Source: Leptospira stimsonii
GTDB lineage: Bacteria; Spirochaetota; Leptospiria; Leptospirales; Leptospiraceae
Length of the DNA stretch: 64,000 nucleotides
Assembly: GCF_003545885.1 (NCBI RefSeq)
Contig: NZ_QHCT01000001.1
Coordinates: 124,001 to 188,000, forward strand
Direction of reading: 5' to 3'
The notes below the pieces were generated by a model. It had not been told where the DNA came from. It saw only the letters and a program-made list of their open reading frames with translations, and made no database searches. The position numbers and the translations under genes were made by a program. This document shows, piece by piece, positions 13,356 to 22,710 of the stretch (position 1 is its first letter; the number at the start of each line of letters is the position of its first letter).

Positions 13356-13937
13356 ATGAAAAGTATCGAAAAAGAAGGAAAGATCGCCAAAGCTCTCTGG
13401 AGAATTTCTCCGATTCTCCTTTCCCTTTTAACGATCCTTCTCATGCGGGTCTTTCTCTTTCAGATCTATTTTATCTCAGGCTATTCCATGGCCCCTTCTT
13501 ATAAGGAAGGCGATTTGATCTTAGTTACCAAATGGGGTTTTCCCGCTCGGATCGGAAAATGGGAATTTTCTTTCTTGGAAGGTCAGGTGAGTAGATTCGA
13601 CGTCTTAGTTTTGGACGGATTGGAAGAAGAACTTAGTTTAAAAAGAGTTGTAGGTTTGCCGGGAGATTATTTTCGTTTTGAGAACGATCGAATTCTCATC
13701 AACGACGGACCTCTTCAGGAAACATTTTTAAAACCCGGTTTCAAAACGATCGCACCTTCCCTTTCTATGATTCCGATGACCGCCGTTAAAGGGAACGTTC
13801 CGATCGGAGACGCAGGAAGAATTCCCCCCGGTTACTTCTTAGTCTTAGGGGATAATCGTGAAAACTCTACTGACTCCAGGAATTACGGATTGGTTCCCTT
13901 TCAAAAATTGAGAGGTAAGGTTTGGCTCTTTTTGTAA
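13356..13937 (+). CDS. lepB: signal peptidase I
   Basis: Membrane-bound serine protease that removes signal peptides from exported proteins. One hydrophobic helix (about residues 20-42) leads directly to the catalytic serine in SGYSMAPSYKEGD. The lysine of the Ser-Lys dyad lies in LSLKRVVGLPGD, and the GDNRENSTDSRNYG box follows near the C-terminus. At 193 residues it is a compact form. The gene sits alone between two acyltransferase genes and has only a weak ribosome-binding site. Genomes of this group commonly carry more than one such gene, so it may not be the only signal peptidase. Confidence 0.93.
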   Translation: MKSIEKEGKIAKALWRISPILLSLLTILLMRVFLFQIYFISGYSMAPSYKEGDLILVTKWGFPARIGKWEFSFLEGQVSRFDVLVLDGLEEELSLKRVVGLPGDYFRFENDRILINDGPLQETFLKPGFKTIAPSLSMIPMTAVKGNVPIGDAGRIPPGYFLVLGDNRENSTDSRNYGLVPFQKLRGKVWLFL

Positions 13938-14008
13938 GAGCCCGAATTTGTTAGAATAACGAGATGATGTGTAAAAGCGTAAATTAAGACACGGGTATTT
14001 TAAATAAA

Positions 14009-15199
14009 ATGAATATAAAAGAATACTGTTTTTCTATATTCCATAAAAAGGAAAACGAATACGAAAATCTGAATGGAATCAGAGCGCTTTCCATTCTTTT
14101 CGTTGTCGTATTCCACGCTTGGGTGACTGCGAAACCGATTCTCCCGGGAGATCAGGATCCGTTGCGTCTTTTTCTCGGTTCCCTTTCTTCGGGAGTGGAT
14201 TTTTTCTTCTTACTCAGCGGGTTTCTGATCTACGGCGGATTGTTTCGAGAACACGAAAGAAATGGAAAACTGGAAATCAAACAATTTTTTATCAAAAGAT
14301 CTCTTCGTATTTTTCCGGCCTTTTATTTTGCTCTCGCAATCCTCTATTATAGTAAGGCTCAACAGCTCGCAAAATTAGAATCCATTCAAATCGATAACGC
14401 TCAAATTCTTTCCTTGATAGAGGAGACAAAAATTAGGATGGAATATGTTTGGGTTGATATATTCTACCTTTCCGATTTTTTTCCTCATTATCTTTACAAC
14501 GGTGGTTGGTCGCTCTCAATCGAAGAACATTTCTATCTGATTCTTCCGTTTCTTTGCTCGGTATTTCTGTTCCGAGTAAACATGCAGATTCGATTCTTTT
14601 TTTACTTCATCGGATTTCTCACCGCGTTCCTAGTCCGAATGAATCTTGCGTTTCCTTCGAACATGGACGCCGCTTATAATTTTCATGCGAGGTTCGACTC
14701 GATTCTTGCCGGGATGGTCGTCTACGAGATTTTTCATCACTTTCCATTGACGACGGAAGGAGTTGAAAAATATAAGAGCCGAATCGTTTCCCTTTTAATG
14801 ATTGCGATTGCGGTCGTAATCTTTGCACATCAGATCGATCCGGGGACTTCCTGGGCGCTTGTTTTTCGGCCCGTCCTGCTTTCCTTTGGATTCGGAGTTC
14901 TTATGTATTTTTCCTTCTTTCCCGGCTTCCTAAAAAGTTTTTTCAGTCTCTCCGTTTTCAGACCATTCGCTCGGTTAGGATATACCGCTTATCTTTGGCA
15001 TATATTCGCGATTCCGATAGCGGCAAAAAAAATTCTACCTTTGTTGCAAGCGACACCGACGGTTGGAATGTTTTTACTAACGAGTCTTTACTTGATTCTT
15101 GTTACGTTCGTCATCTCTTGGTTCTTCTTTTTGTTAATCGAAGAGCCGTTTCTAATACTAAAAGATAAACTCACTGGAAGACAAAAGAAATTGAGTTAA
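14009..15199 (+). CDS. acyltransferase-3 family membrane protein
   Basis: A 396-residue relative of the leftward acyltransferase about 1 kb away. It shows the family's [15 protein letters not shown] motif (residues 22-36) and [16 protein letters not shown] near residue 170, with about ten transmembrane helices. Divergence between the two copies is large, so each probably has its own acceptor. Its TAA stop overlaps the stop of the convergent gene that follows, through a shared TTAA. Confidence 0.9.
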   Translation: MNIKEYCFSIFHKKENEYENLNGIRALSILFVVVFHAWVTAKPILPGDQDPLRLFLGSLSSGVDFFFLLSGFLIYGGLFREHERNGKLEIKQFFIKRSLRIFPAFYFALAILYYSKAQQLAKLESIQIDNAQILSLIEETKIRMEYVWVDIFYLSDFFPHYLYNGGWSLSIEEHFYLILPFLCSVFLFRVNMQIRFFFYFIGFLTAFLVRMNLAFPSNMDAAYNFHARFDSILAGMVVYEIFHHFPLTTEGVEKYKSRIVSLLMIAIAVVIFAHQIDPGTSWALVFRPVLLSFGFGVLMYFSFFPGFLKSFFSLSVFRPFARLGYTAYLWHIFAIPIAAKKILPLLQATPTVGMFLLTSLYLILVTFVISWFFFLLIEEPFLILKDKLTGRQKKLS

Positions 15200-15978
15200 A
15201 CTTTCGGATCGTCGGTTTCCCTCAAAAGTAATGCGTCGTCGAATTCGGAACCTCGATGTGGAAAGGCCTGTTCGTAAAATAAGGCCGCGAAGAGTTCGAA
15301 GTCCTCATCGACTTCGAGAGAATTTTGTTCCCAGAATTCGTTTCTTCTTTTGATCAATACGGAAATGGTTTCGTCTTCGAGAGAAAATTCTTCTCCCGCC
15401 TCGTTTAACTTTCGAATCAACCAATTCAAATTAAAGATCGTAAAAGGACCTAAAAATTCCAGAGTCGCAACCGTCGGCTCTCGTTTCATCAAAGCTTCTG
15501 TGTGGAAGAGAGGAATCCGAAGATCGTAAGCGTCCCCGCTCTTTAAGTATTGTTTATAATTCGTTGAAATCGATTCTAAAAAAGGAAACGTATTGAGATA
15601 ACTGCTCCGAATCAGATCTTCCTTTTCCGGATGTTGAAAAAGAACTTCTATGATATCGATAAATTCTCCCTTCGTAATCGCTTCTCTCAAAATTTGATCC
15701 GCCGGTTCCGGTCTTGGAACGGGATCGATCAACTTTACGAAAAGATATTTCACTTCATAAGCGAATCTTGATTCTCGAGGAATATAATATTCGATCCAGA
15801 TCGGTTCTTTGTAGTATTGGATGAGTTCCGTTTTAGGAAGGTCGGGAGTGACGCTGAGCGACTTTAGTTTCTTAACATCGTCCGTGATTACCTTTTGCCC
15901 TTCTACTCTCGTCCTAGATTTCTTAATCTGCCGGAGTTCCGACTTATTCAGAAGAGGTTTTGGTTTAAAAGGCTCCAT
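15196..15978 (-). CDS. conserved hypothetical protein
   Basis: A 260-residue soluble, acidic protein with no signal peptide, no membrane helix and no motif I recognise. The N-terminal 40 residues are lysine-rich and the rest appears mainly helical. It is convergent with the acyltransferase gene, sharing a TTAA at the stop codons, and stands alone on its strand. The function is unknown. Confidence 0.65.
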   Translation of the reverse strand: MEPFKPKPLLNKSELRQIKKSRTRVEGQKVITDDVKKLKSLSVTPDLPKTELIQYYKEPIWIEYYIPRESRFAYEVKYLFVKLIDPVPRPEPADQILREAITKGEFIDIIEVLFQHPEKEDLIRSSYLNTFPFLESISTNYKQYLKSGDAYDLRIPLFHTEALMKREPTVATLEFLGPFTIFNLNWLIRKLNEAGEEFSLEDETISVLIKRRNEFWEQNSLEVDEDFELFAALFYEQAFPHRGSEFDDALLLRETDDPKV

Positions 15979-16034
15979 ACACTTACATATCGGTAAAAAG
16001 AGATTCGAATCTGAGCTTGCTCAAAGGATAAAAC

Positions 16035-17417
16035 TTACGGCCCCGTCGCAACACAACGAACCGCCCCCGTTGCCGCTTTCGAAATACTATCCACATATCC
16101 CGGTCCAAAATCGATCGTCCATGCGTTTAACGGATTTGTGTACGTAGTCGAAGTCCAATAATTTCCATTGAACGTTCCCGGGAAATAAACGGTATTGAGA
16201 ATTGGATTTGCAAGACTAAGATTCGTCAAACTTCTCAGTTCATTGATGGAAGGCAGACGCCAGACTCGACCGGACAAACTCGATGAGTTGCAGGTGAGAA
16301 GAGCAGTGGTCCAATTTGGAAGCGATACGGCTCCTATCGCGCATCCGCTTCCCGATAACCCCGCGCTACACTGTGCCCAGATCAGACCTGTGTTTACGTC
16401 CGTCACAGTAGAATCTCCGTTGTCTTTGAAAAGTGGACTTGGGATCGTCGAACCGGAAACACAACGAAGTGGATTCGTATTTCCGTTTATCGTTTCGCGC
16501 ACGACCCCATCCGTGAAGGAAACATACCAACTGTCCGTTGTGTTCAAAGGAAAAAAAGGAGTAGAAGTCCAATGACCGGAGGCGCTCGTCGCGGGAAAGA
16601 AGGACGCGTAAGACGCGGGGTCGGATCCGTCGTAATTCAAAATCGTACCCAAATCTTTTACACTCGGAAGTCTCCAATTGGTTCGATTTGCATATCCGCT
16701 TCCCGCATTGAGATTGGAACATGCTAAGTCCGAAGCAACCCAACTCAGCGAACTCAAAGCCCCGCTTCCACAGGCAGATCCGGATAAACCTTCGTTACAA
16801 CTCTTCCAAATCAAACCGGTCAAAAGATCAGTGGTCGTATAATCCGTTCCGTTTATCAAATTGGGACCGGAAAAACTAGGTGTGGATCCATTTTGCAATT
16901 CTCCGTCTTGTTTTGTACCGGCGCAAGCGATCGCGAGTCCGGCGGAATCGGAGCACACGGTTTGCCCTGTCTTCAAAGGTGCGGAACCGAATAGAATCAA
17001 TTCCAAAGAATACGTTAAACTTCCGGAAGAATTCGAAGCCTTAATCTGATAGATCGTGTCGACTCCCGCATAACCGATGTAAGACCCGGAAATCAATCCA
17101 TTGAAAGAATCCAAAACGACTCCCGTGGGAAGCGCAGGGGAAACGGTATAACTCAAACCGGTCCCAACGACACTCGGAACCAAACTGATCGGACTTCCGT
17201 TCGCAAAAACCGCTTTAGGGTAAGAGAAGGATTGCGGCGGAGGCGCACAAACCGGAAATAAATTTCCCGAAGCGGAACTGAGGATCGCCGCTTCTAAGAA
17301 AGTGTCAGAAGAAGGATCGCACGCATTTTCCGGAATCTTTTCCTTACAACTGGAAAGTAGAATAAAAACAAAGAGGAATGAAAGAAGAATGGATCGAAAG
17401 GAAAAATCGGTACGCAT
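16035..17417 (-). CDS. DUF1566 lipoprotein with an immunoglobulin-like domain
   Basis: An exported protein of about 460 residues. The frame is open upstream to 17531, but the ATG at 17417 starts a clean lipoprotein leader whose hydrophobic core ends in LLSSC. A putative Ig-like (He_PIG-type) region follows, then two DUF1566 repeats, each marked by GLIW, a WRLP segment and WTST, and ending in a CV pair. DUF1566 proteins are abundant at the surface of Leptospira and other bacteria, and their partners are mostly unknown. The protein is probably anchored by lipid to the outer membrane. Confidence 0.85.
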   Translation of the reverse strand: MRTDFSFRSILLSFLFVFILLSSCKEKIPENACDPSSDTFLEAAILSSASGNLFPVCAPPPQSFSYPKAVFANGSPISLVPSVVGTGLSYTVSPALPTGVVLDSFNGLISGSYIGYAGVDTIYQIKASNSSGSLTYSLELILFGSAPLKTGQTVCSDSAGLAIACAGTKQDGELQNGSTPSFSGPNLINGTDYTTTDLLTGLIWKSCNEGLSGSACGSGALSSLSWVASDLACSNLNAGSGYANRTNWRLPSVKDLGTILNYDGSDPASYASFFPATSASGHWTSTPFFPLNTTDSWYVSFTDGVVRETINGNTNPLRCVSGSTIPSPLFKDNGDSTVTDVNTGLIWAQCSAGLSGSGCAIGAVSLPNWTTALLTCNSSSLSGRVWRLPSINELRSLTNLSLANPILNTVYFPGTFNGNYWTSTTYTNPLNAWTIDFGPGYVDSISKAATGAVRCVATGP

Positions 17418-17640
17418 TGAAAGTTGAATTCCTAAGAGAAAATCGCCCTCTATAGAAATGGATGAAAAAAAGATTCTTTTTACAATCAATATCTGAAATA
17501 TCGGAATCTTTTTTTGGAAAAATATTTCCAAAAAAACTACGTTTGAGCCTAGGTTAAAAAAAAACCGTTTTCTACGCCTTAGAACGATTTGATAACTAAA
17601 TGCAATAAATTGAATCTATTCGGATCAGACAGTGAACCAA

Positions 17641-18147
17641 TTAAAAGAAAAAAGAAGAGATCCAAATTCTTAGAAATAAACTGAGAGGATTCATGATTCC
17701 GGTATCCGCAAATCGGATCACACCGTTTCTGTCTAAAATAAAAAACGCAGGAAATGCGTTCACTTTCCATTCATTTAAGAATTTAGAATTTCCCGGAATC
17801 ACTTTGAATCGTATGTCCCGTTCTCGGATATAATTGGAAAGTTTCAGAGCGTCTTCTCCTTCTTCTACGGATACGAAAGAGAATCGATCGCTCTTTTCCA
17901 AAAGACCGGAATACCATTGAACCAAGGGAACATTTGTGGAACAGACTCCGCACCAGGTCGCCCAAAAGTAAACGACGGAAACCCGATTTTGAGAATCGAA
18001 TTTTTCTCCGTTTGTTTGCTCCATCCCGTTTAAGGAAACGGACGGTTTTAAATCGGAGGCCTTAAAAACGGAGATTCCGATTGTGATCGTAAGAAAAAGA
18101 AGAATCCAGAATGCGATGTTTGCCGTTTTTTTTATAATGTCTTTCAT
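17641..18147 (-). CDS. TlpA/ScsD-like membrane-anchored thioredoxin
   Basis: A thiol-disulfide oxidoreductase facing the periplasm. An N-terminal hydrophobic helix is followed by a thioredoxin fold whose active site reads WATWCGVC near residue 75. [16 protein letters not shown] is the usual late strand pair of TlpA-type proteins. The C-terminal LFLRIWIS segment resembles the end of ScsD-type proteins, so I do not regard the gene as truncated. I choose the ATG at 18147, which has a weak GAAG site, over 18168, which has none. No cytochrome-biogenesis genes lie next to it, so its partners are unclear. Confidence 0.85.
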   Translation of the reverse strand: MKDIIKKTANIAFWILLFLTITIGISVFKASDLKPSVSLNGMEQTNGEKFDSQNRVSVVYFWATWCGVCSTNVPLVQWYSGLLEKSDRFSFVSVEEGEDALKLSNYIRERDIRFKVIPGNSKFLNEWKVNAFPAFFILDRNGVIRFADTGIMNPLSLFLRIWISSFFF

Positions 18148-18620
18148 AATGATATCTTCGCTTGGCAATCGGAATCGTTACAAAGTTAGATTTCCATTCT
18201 TTAGAACGAAATTTTCATCGAAACGTTTTTTGCCTTTGTACTTTTTTCAAAAATGTGAAGTAAGAATCTCGAATGCATTCTTCAACATCCCGCTTCAGAG
18301 TACGATTTGATTTCGAAGAAGATTTTTTGAATAAGAATTGATCCAAATCCGTAAAAGAAAATTCGTAAGAGTTCCTACAATCGTCTTGTTTTTTTGTTCC
18401 ATTCAACGTTTCGAAAGGGAATCCCGTCGACTAAAACGCAGGAGTTCCCACAGTTTTGGTTTTCGGATAAGCATTGGTTTTAAATTCTTATAGGAGTTCC
18501 TACATTCGAAAAACTTGAGAAAAGTTCTAAATGATTTCTGAAACCGTTTCCCCGCTCTTCTGAAAATGGACTTCTTCTAAAATCTTGGAATCAAAAAAAG
18601 GAGAGGAACCTTCAAAAAAA
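18148..18620. other. intergenic region with three GGAGTTCC-type motifs
   Basis: No gene is convincing in this stretch. It holds three copies of the recurrent GTAGGAGTTCC(T/C)AC motif, at about 18365-18378, 18441-18450 and 18490-18503. The second is GGAGTTCCCAC and the third TAGGAGTTCCTAC. The motif recurs in other non-coding parts of the window and is treated as a separate observation. Confidence 0.7.
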
Positions 18621-19520
18621 TCAAAGATCGAAACGAACGCCTTTTCCGAAACCGGAATACATAATCGCGATGACCAACGCCACCCAAATCGCGCCTGCGA
18701 CCAAAACACCCCAATCGGAAAGAATCGCCTTCGTAGGGTTGTGTCCCATATTCTTAATATAAATGATATAAAGGGATCGAAAGATCGCATACACAACGAT
18801 CGGAATCGTATAGATCATCTGATCGGTTCCGAGATTCGCAATTGTTGTCGGGCTCGTCACGTAAAGGACGTAACTCATCAGAGTCATCGTTGCTACGATT
18901 CCCAACATCATATCCAAAAAACTCGTGGAATATTCGTCCAAAATTTTTCTGTGACTTTTGGCGTTGCCTTCCAAAATAATGAGTTCTCCCCTTCTTTTGG
19001 AAAAACCCCAAAAAAGCGCCAACATAAATGTACAAAGAAGTAACCAGGAGGAAAAAGAAACATGAATGATCACAGAACCGGCGATCGCTCGAATCACAAA
19101 ACCGATACTGATGCTCATCACGTCCAAGATCACCATATGTTTTAGAAACTTACTGTATAAAACGTTAAAGACGAGATAAAAGGCGACCAGTGCGAAAAAG
19201 ATCGGGTGCAAAAGATAGGCGAGAATCAAGGACAAAGGAAGAATGATCGCGGTAATAAATAAGGCAAACGAAGGATCCAATTTCCCCGATGCAAGCGGTC
19301 TGTGTTTTTTCTCGGGATGAAGCGCGTCTTCTTTGCGATCCAAATAATCGTTGATCACATATTGACAACTAGCGACGAGTGAAAATAAAAAGAAGGCGGA
19401 GACGACTCTTTGAAGAGATTCCGGATCGGTTAATTTTTTTGCAAATATAATGCCCGCAAAAATGATTACGTTTTTGATCCATTGATGGATCCGGAGCAAT
19501 TTCAAATACTGTAAGAGCAT
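18621..19520 (-). CDS. UbiA-family prenyltransferase, DPPR-synthase-like
   Basis: A 299-residue integral membrane protein with about eight helices. The NDYLDRKED segment (NDxxDxxxD, near residue 57), followed by HPEKKHRPLASG, matches decaprenyl-phosphate phosphoribosyltransferase (the Rv3806c type) better than quinone-pathway UbiA. A second loop contains GFSKRRGEL. By analogy it would join phosphoribosyl pyrophosphate to a polyprenyl phosphate, giving a lipid-linked pentose donor for envelope glycans. The DprE1/DprE2-type epimerase genes that work with it elsewhere are not next to it here. Confidence 0.78.
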   Translation of the reverse strand: MLLQYLKLLRIHQWIKNVIIFAGIIFAKKLTDPESLQRVVSAFFLFSLVASCQYVINDYLDRKEDALHPEKKHRPLASGKLDPSFALFITAIILPLSLILAYLLHPIFFALVAFYLVFNVLYSKFLKHMVILDVMSISIGFVIRAIAGSVIIHVSFSSWLLLCTFMLALFWGFSKRRGELIILEGNAKSHRKILDEYSTSFLDMMLGIVATMTLMSYVLYVTSPTTIANLGTDQMIYTIPIVVYAIFRSLYIIYIKNMGHNPTKAILSDWGVLVAGAIWVALVIAIMYSGFGKGVRFDL

Positions 19521-19607
19521 ACTCGGTTACATTCCTTAGAAACCCTCAATTCATCAAGGAAAATCCAAGAATGGAAAGGAAACATATCGTTTGTAATGTT
19601 CGAATTT

Positions 19608-20375
19608 CTATTCGATTTTACGATTCTCCGAAAGAGAAGGAGCTTCTTCGTCTTTGAGGTGGACTCCTGAAAGTTGTTTCCGTAGCGAAAGATCGAGGAG
19701 ATACAAAGCCTTTCTGGAAGCGTCCGAAAAGGACATTCCTTCGGGACGAATGTTAGAAATACAATTCCGTCTTTCATCGGTAAGTCCGCTGGAAGGATGA
19801 TAAGTCAAATAGAGACCTAAGCTATTTTCCGTGGAAAGCCCGGGTCTTTCTCCGATCAAAATAATGACCGCCTTTGAATTCCAAAATTCGCCGATCTCGT
19901 CTCCTATGGCAACCCTTCCGTTTTTGACGATTGTGACCGGACTCATCTTAATTTTAGAATTTTCCAAGGAAGGTAAAAAAATTTCCAGAAAGGGAAGAAG
20001 AGAATCTCGAATCGCGCTCGCAGAAAGTCCGTCCGAAATCACGAGGCTTAAATCGAAATCCTTGGAAAAATTCGAACGACTTTCCCGCAATTCTTCTAAT
20101 TTTTGAAAACTTTGCGAAGAAACCTTTTTACCCAAATCGGGTCTGGCTAAGTATTCTTCTCTCGAAATCGCTTTTGACTGAATCACAAGAGAAGGAATTT
20201 TCCTTTCTGAAAAAAAATCAGAAACAGCGGTGAAATCGACTTCCGCCCAAACCGCGTCCCTTGCTCTGGCGTGATCCAAACGAAATCGAAGAATCTCCTT
20301 TGTAGGAAGCGAAACTCCGGCGCGCCCTAAACCGATCCTAGCCGTCGTCCATTGTTTCCAGTCTTTCCAATCCAT
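19608..20375 (-). CDS. eutC: ethanolamine ammonia-lyase small subunit
   Basis: The light subunit of the adenosylcobalamin-dependent enzyme that splits ethanolamine into acetaldehyde and ammonia. At 255 residues it is close to the usual size and carries typical EutC segments such as ARIGLGRAG near residue 10, DHARARDAVW near residue 35, and the LIGERPGLS stretch. It follows eutB by four bases. No reactivase (EutA), aldehyde dehydrogenase or microcompartment genes are in the window. Confidence 0.93.
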   Translation of the reverse strand: MDWKDWKQWTTARIGLGRAGVSLPTKEILRFRLDHARARDAVWAEVDFTAVSDFFSERKIPSLVIQSKAISREEYLARPDLGKKVSSQSFQKLEELRESRSNFSKDFDLSLVISDGLSASAIRDSLLPFLEIFLPSLENSKIKMSPVTIVKNGRVAIGDEIGEFWNSKAVIILIGERPGLSTENSLGLYLTYHPSSGLTDERRNCISNIRPEGMSFSDASRKALYLLDLSLRKQLSGVHLKDEEAPSLSENRKIE

Positions 20376-20379
20376 TCTC

Positions 20380-21768
20380 TTAACCAGCCAACGTTTCCAA
20401 GTCAGATAAAAGTCCCGTTTGGAGTTTTTGATCCAGAGGAATCAAATTCGAATCCAGAATTCCTTTTTGGGTAAGCCATTCTTCGAATTCCGGTGCAGGT
20501 TTCAATCCGAGCACTTGTCGGAGATACAACGCGTCGTGAAAGGAAGTGCTTTGATAAGAAAGCATCACGTCGTCCGCTCCGGGAACGCCCATGATATAAT
20601 TGCAACCAGCAACTCCCAAGAGAGTGAGTAACGTGTCCATATCATCTCCGTCCGCCTCCGCGTGATTCGTGTAACAAACGTCGACTCCCATGGGAAGACC
20701 GAGAAGTTTACCGCAGAAATGATCTTCCATTCCTGCTCGGAGAATTTGTTTACCATTGTAGAGGTATTCAGGTCCGATAAAACCGACGACCGTGTTCACA
20801 AGAAGGGGGGAGAATTTTCTGGCAACCGCATAGGCTCTTGTTTCCAAGGTTTGCTGATCCACGTCATAGTGCGCGTCCGCAGAAAGTCCGGCGCCTTGTC
20901 CCGTTTCAAAATACAGAACGTTCTCACCGATCGTTCCGCGTTTCAGGGAAAGAGCCGCGTCTCGCGCTTCTTCGATCAATTTCAAATCAACTCCAAAACT
21001 TTCATTGAGCTTTTGACTACCGCCAATGGATTGGAACACAAGATCCACCGGAGCTCCGCGTCGAATCAATTCAAGAGTGGTCGTGATATGACTGAGCACA
21101 CAACTCTGAGTGGGAATTTCATACTTCTGAATCAGCGCATCCAAAAGATTGAGGAGAGAATGTACGGAAGGAAGATTGTCCGTCGCCGGATTGATTCCAA
21201 TGACTGCGTCGCCGCTTCCCAAAAGAAGACCATCCAAGATTCCTGCGGAGATCCCTTTGAGATCGTCCGTCGGATGATTGGGTTGCAATCGAACGGAAAG
21301 TCTACCCGGAAGTCCGATCGTATTTCTAAATTTCGTAACTACTCTGCACTTCTTTGCAATGCTGATCAAATCCTGAATCGAGCAGAGTTTGGAAACAGCG
21401 GCGGCCATTTCCGGAGTGATTCCAAAGGCGAGCTTTCGAAGCACTTCGGAATCCGTTTTTTCATTTAATAAGAATTCTCTGAATTCACCGACGCTGAGAG
21501 AAGAAATCAATGTAAAGGCGTTTGAGTCATGACTGTCGACGATCAATCGAGTCACCTCATCTTCCTCATACGGAATCAGAAGTTCCTGCAAGAATAAGGT
21601 CAAGGGAAGATCGGAAAGAATCAATTGAGCCGCGACTCGTTCTTCATAACTCGTAGCTCCGATTCCCGCTAAAATATCTCCTGAGCGAAGCGGACTAGCC
21701 TTTGCGAGTACGCTTTTCAGATCAGAAAACTGATAATGTCGATTTTGAATTCGAATTCGATAATCCAC
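20380..21768 (-). CDS. eutB: ethanolamine ammonia-lyase large subunit
   Basis: The catalytic barrel subunit of ethanolamine ammonia-lyase, 462 residues, close to the family norm. Recognisable segments include GLPGRLSVRLQPNHPTDD near residue 150, VVGFIGPEYLYNG near residue 320 and the C-terminal MGVDVCYTNHAEAD region that forms the substrate and cobalamin pocket. The start is GTG. Together with eutC it would release acetaldehyde and ammonia from ethanolamine, a product of phospholipid breakdown. The vapBC pair lies 42 bases upstream on the same strand and may read through into eutB. Confidence 0.95.
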   Translation of the reverse strand: MDYRIRIQNRHYQFSDLKSVLAKASPLRSGDILAGIGATSYEERVAAQLILSDLPLTLFLQELLIPYEEDEVTRLIVDSHDSNAFTLISSLSVGEFREFLLNEKTDSEVLRKLAFGITPEMAAAVSKLCSIQDLISIAKKCRVVTKFRNTIGLPGRLSVRLQPNHPTDDLKGISAGILDGLLLGSGDAVIGINPATDNLPSVHSLLNLLDALIQKYEIPTQSCVLSHITTTLELIRRGAPVDLVFQSIGGSQKLNESFGVDLKLIEEARDAALSLKRGTIGENVLYFETGQGAGLSADAHYDVDQQTLETRAYAVARKFSPLLVNTVVGFIGPEYLYNGKQILRAGMEDHFCGKLLGLPMGVDVCYTNHAEADGDDMDTLLTLLGVAGCNYIMGVPGADDVMLSYQSTSFHDALYLRQVLGLKPAPEFEEWLTQKGILDSNLIPLDQKLQTGLLSDLETLAG

Positions 21769-21810
21769 GGCCAGACGTTCTTCTTTTCCAAACGAACTGC
21801 AACCAGAATT

Positions 21811-22209
21811 TCAAAAGGTCTTTGCGCGCTCCACATCTGTGTGAAGAAAATCTTCTCCCTTAAACAAAAGAGGCGCTCGTTGATCCTTCGCAAGCGCGTA
21901 CGCAAAACAATCTCCGAAATTCAAACCCGCAGGATGTCCGCTTCCTTTCCCGAAATCTTTGTAAGCGTCCCGAGCCAGTCGAATTTGTTCGACGGTCACC
22001 GGTTCCAATGAAATTTTCAATTTTGCGATGGCTTCATCCAACAAGCGGGAAAGTACCGGATCTTTGAGGCGATCGGTTCGAACCGCGGCCTCCAAATAAT
22101 TTGCAACCGACATTCGAGAATTCGGAGTAGAAACGATCGAGAGGACAAATTTTTCCTGTTCTTCTTCTTGGAGAAGAATCGCGAGCAGTGCGGAAGTATC
22201 TACGATCAA
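21811..22209 (-). CDS. vapC: VapC-type PIN-domain toxin
   Basis: A 132-residue PIN-domain ribonuclease toxin. The acidic residues of the active site are visible: the first Asp in IVDTSAL, a Glu in NYLEAA, the Asp of [12 protein letters not shown], and the C-terminal [12 protein letters not shown], a set that closely resembles Rv0624/VapC30. It starts with TTG, and that codon overlaps the TGA stop of the antitoxin gene as TTGA, so the two are translationally coupled. Free toxin would cleave RNA and slow growth. Confidence 0.93.
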   Translation of the reverse strand: MIVDTSALLAILLQEEEQEKFVLSIVSTPNSRMSVANYLEAAVRTDRLKDPVLSRLLDEAIAKLKISLEPVTVEQIRLARDAYKDFGKGSGHPAGLNFGDCFAYALAKDQRAPLLFKGEDFLHTDVERAKTF

Positions 22210-22463
22210 TCCGGCAATCCTTCTTGATTATAGAGCTCTTCCCCGTGATCCAAAGAAGAAAACGGTTGTTGAATCCGTTCTCGAAAACGACGAGAGATTT
22301 CATAGATCTCATCCAAAGAAAAATGAACGTTCAGATTGTGTTCCATCCGATCTAACCTTTCCCGAAGTGCATTTGTGATGGCCTCAGTCAGCGTTTCCCC
22401 CGTCAGCGAGGCTAATTTTCTCGCTAATAAATCCGTTTCGGGGTCTTTGATGCTGAGCGCCAT
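22206..22463 (-). CDS. vapB: VapB-type antitoxin
   Basis: An 85-residue antitoxin of the Rv0623 (PSK_trans_fac) family. The N-terminus [18 protein letters not shown], followed by [16 protein letters not shown], is the typical DNA-binding part, and the acidic C-terminal tail would occupy the toxin's active site. A strong GGAAG ribosome-binding site precedes the ATG. The start codon lies next to a pair of direct repeats that probably form the operator. Confidence 0.92.
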   Translation of the reverse strand: MALSIKDPETDLLARKLASLTGETLTEAITNALRERLDRMEHNLNVHFSLDEIYEISRRFRERIQQPFSSLDHGEELYNQEGLPD

Positions 22464-22492
22464 ATATACTTCTTCCTTCTCTATATATACTT
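22462..22492 (-). promoter_or_regulatory. probable VapBC operator: direct repeats spaced 21 bp
   Basis: The ten-base sequence ATATATACTT occurs at 22462-22471 and again at 22483-22492. The copies start 21 bases apart, two turns of the helix, and flank the ribosome-binding site directly upstream of vapB. Toxin-antitoxin complexes commonly repress their own promoters through such repeats. Binding is inferred from position and spacing. Confidence 0.6.
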
Positions 22493-22710
22493 ACATACCT
22501 GCTCTTCTCTTCAACTCTTTTTCGATCTCCCATTTTCGGAAAATCCCGATAAACTTTCCTTACGGAGAATCGTCTTTCATTGGGTTGAAAATCAAAGGTC
22601 GAATCAAAATCGATTCTTAAAAATGGCTCTTCCGGTTTGGATCGAAGTAGGATTTCCCTTCCTGAGAAGGGTCTGTTTGCAAGAATTAAGAATGAGAAAG
22701 CGAAGAATTT

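Noticed and set aside
17641..18147. Suspected truncation of the thioredoxin-like gene
   Set aside because: The abrupt hydrophobic end (LRIWIS) matches the normal C-terminus of ScsD-type proteins.
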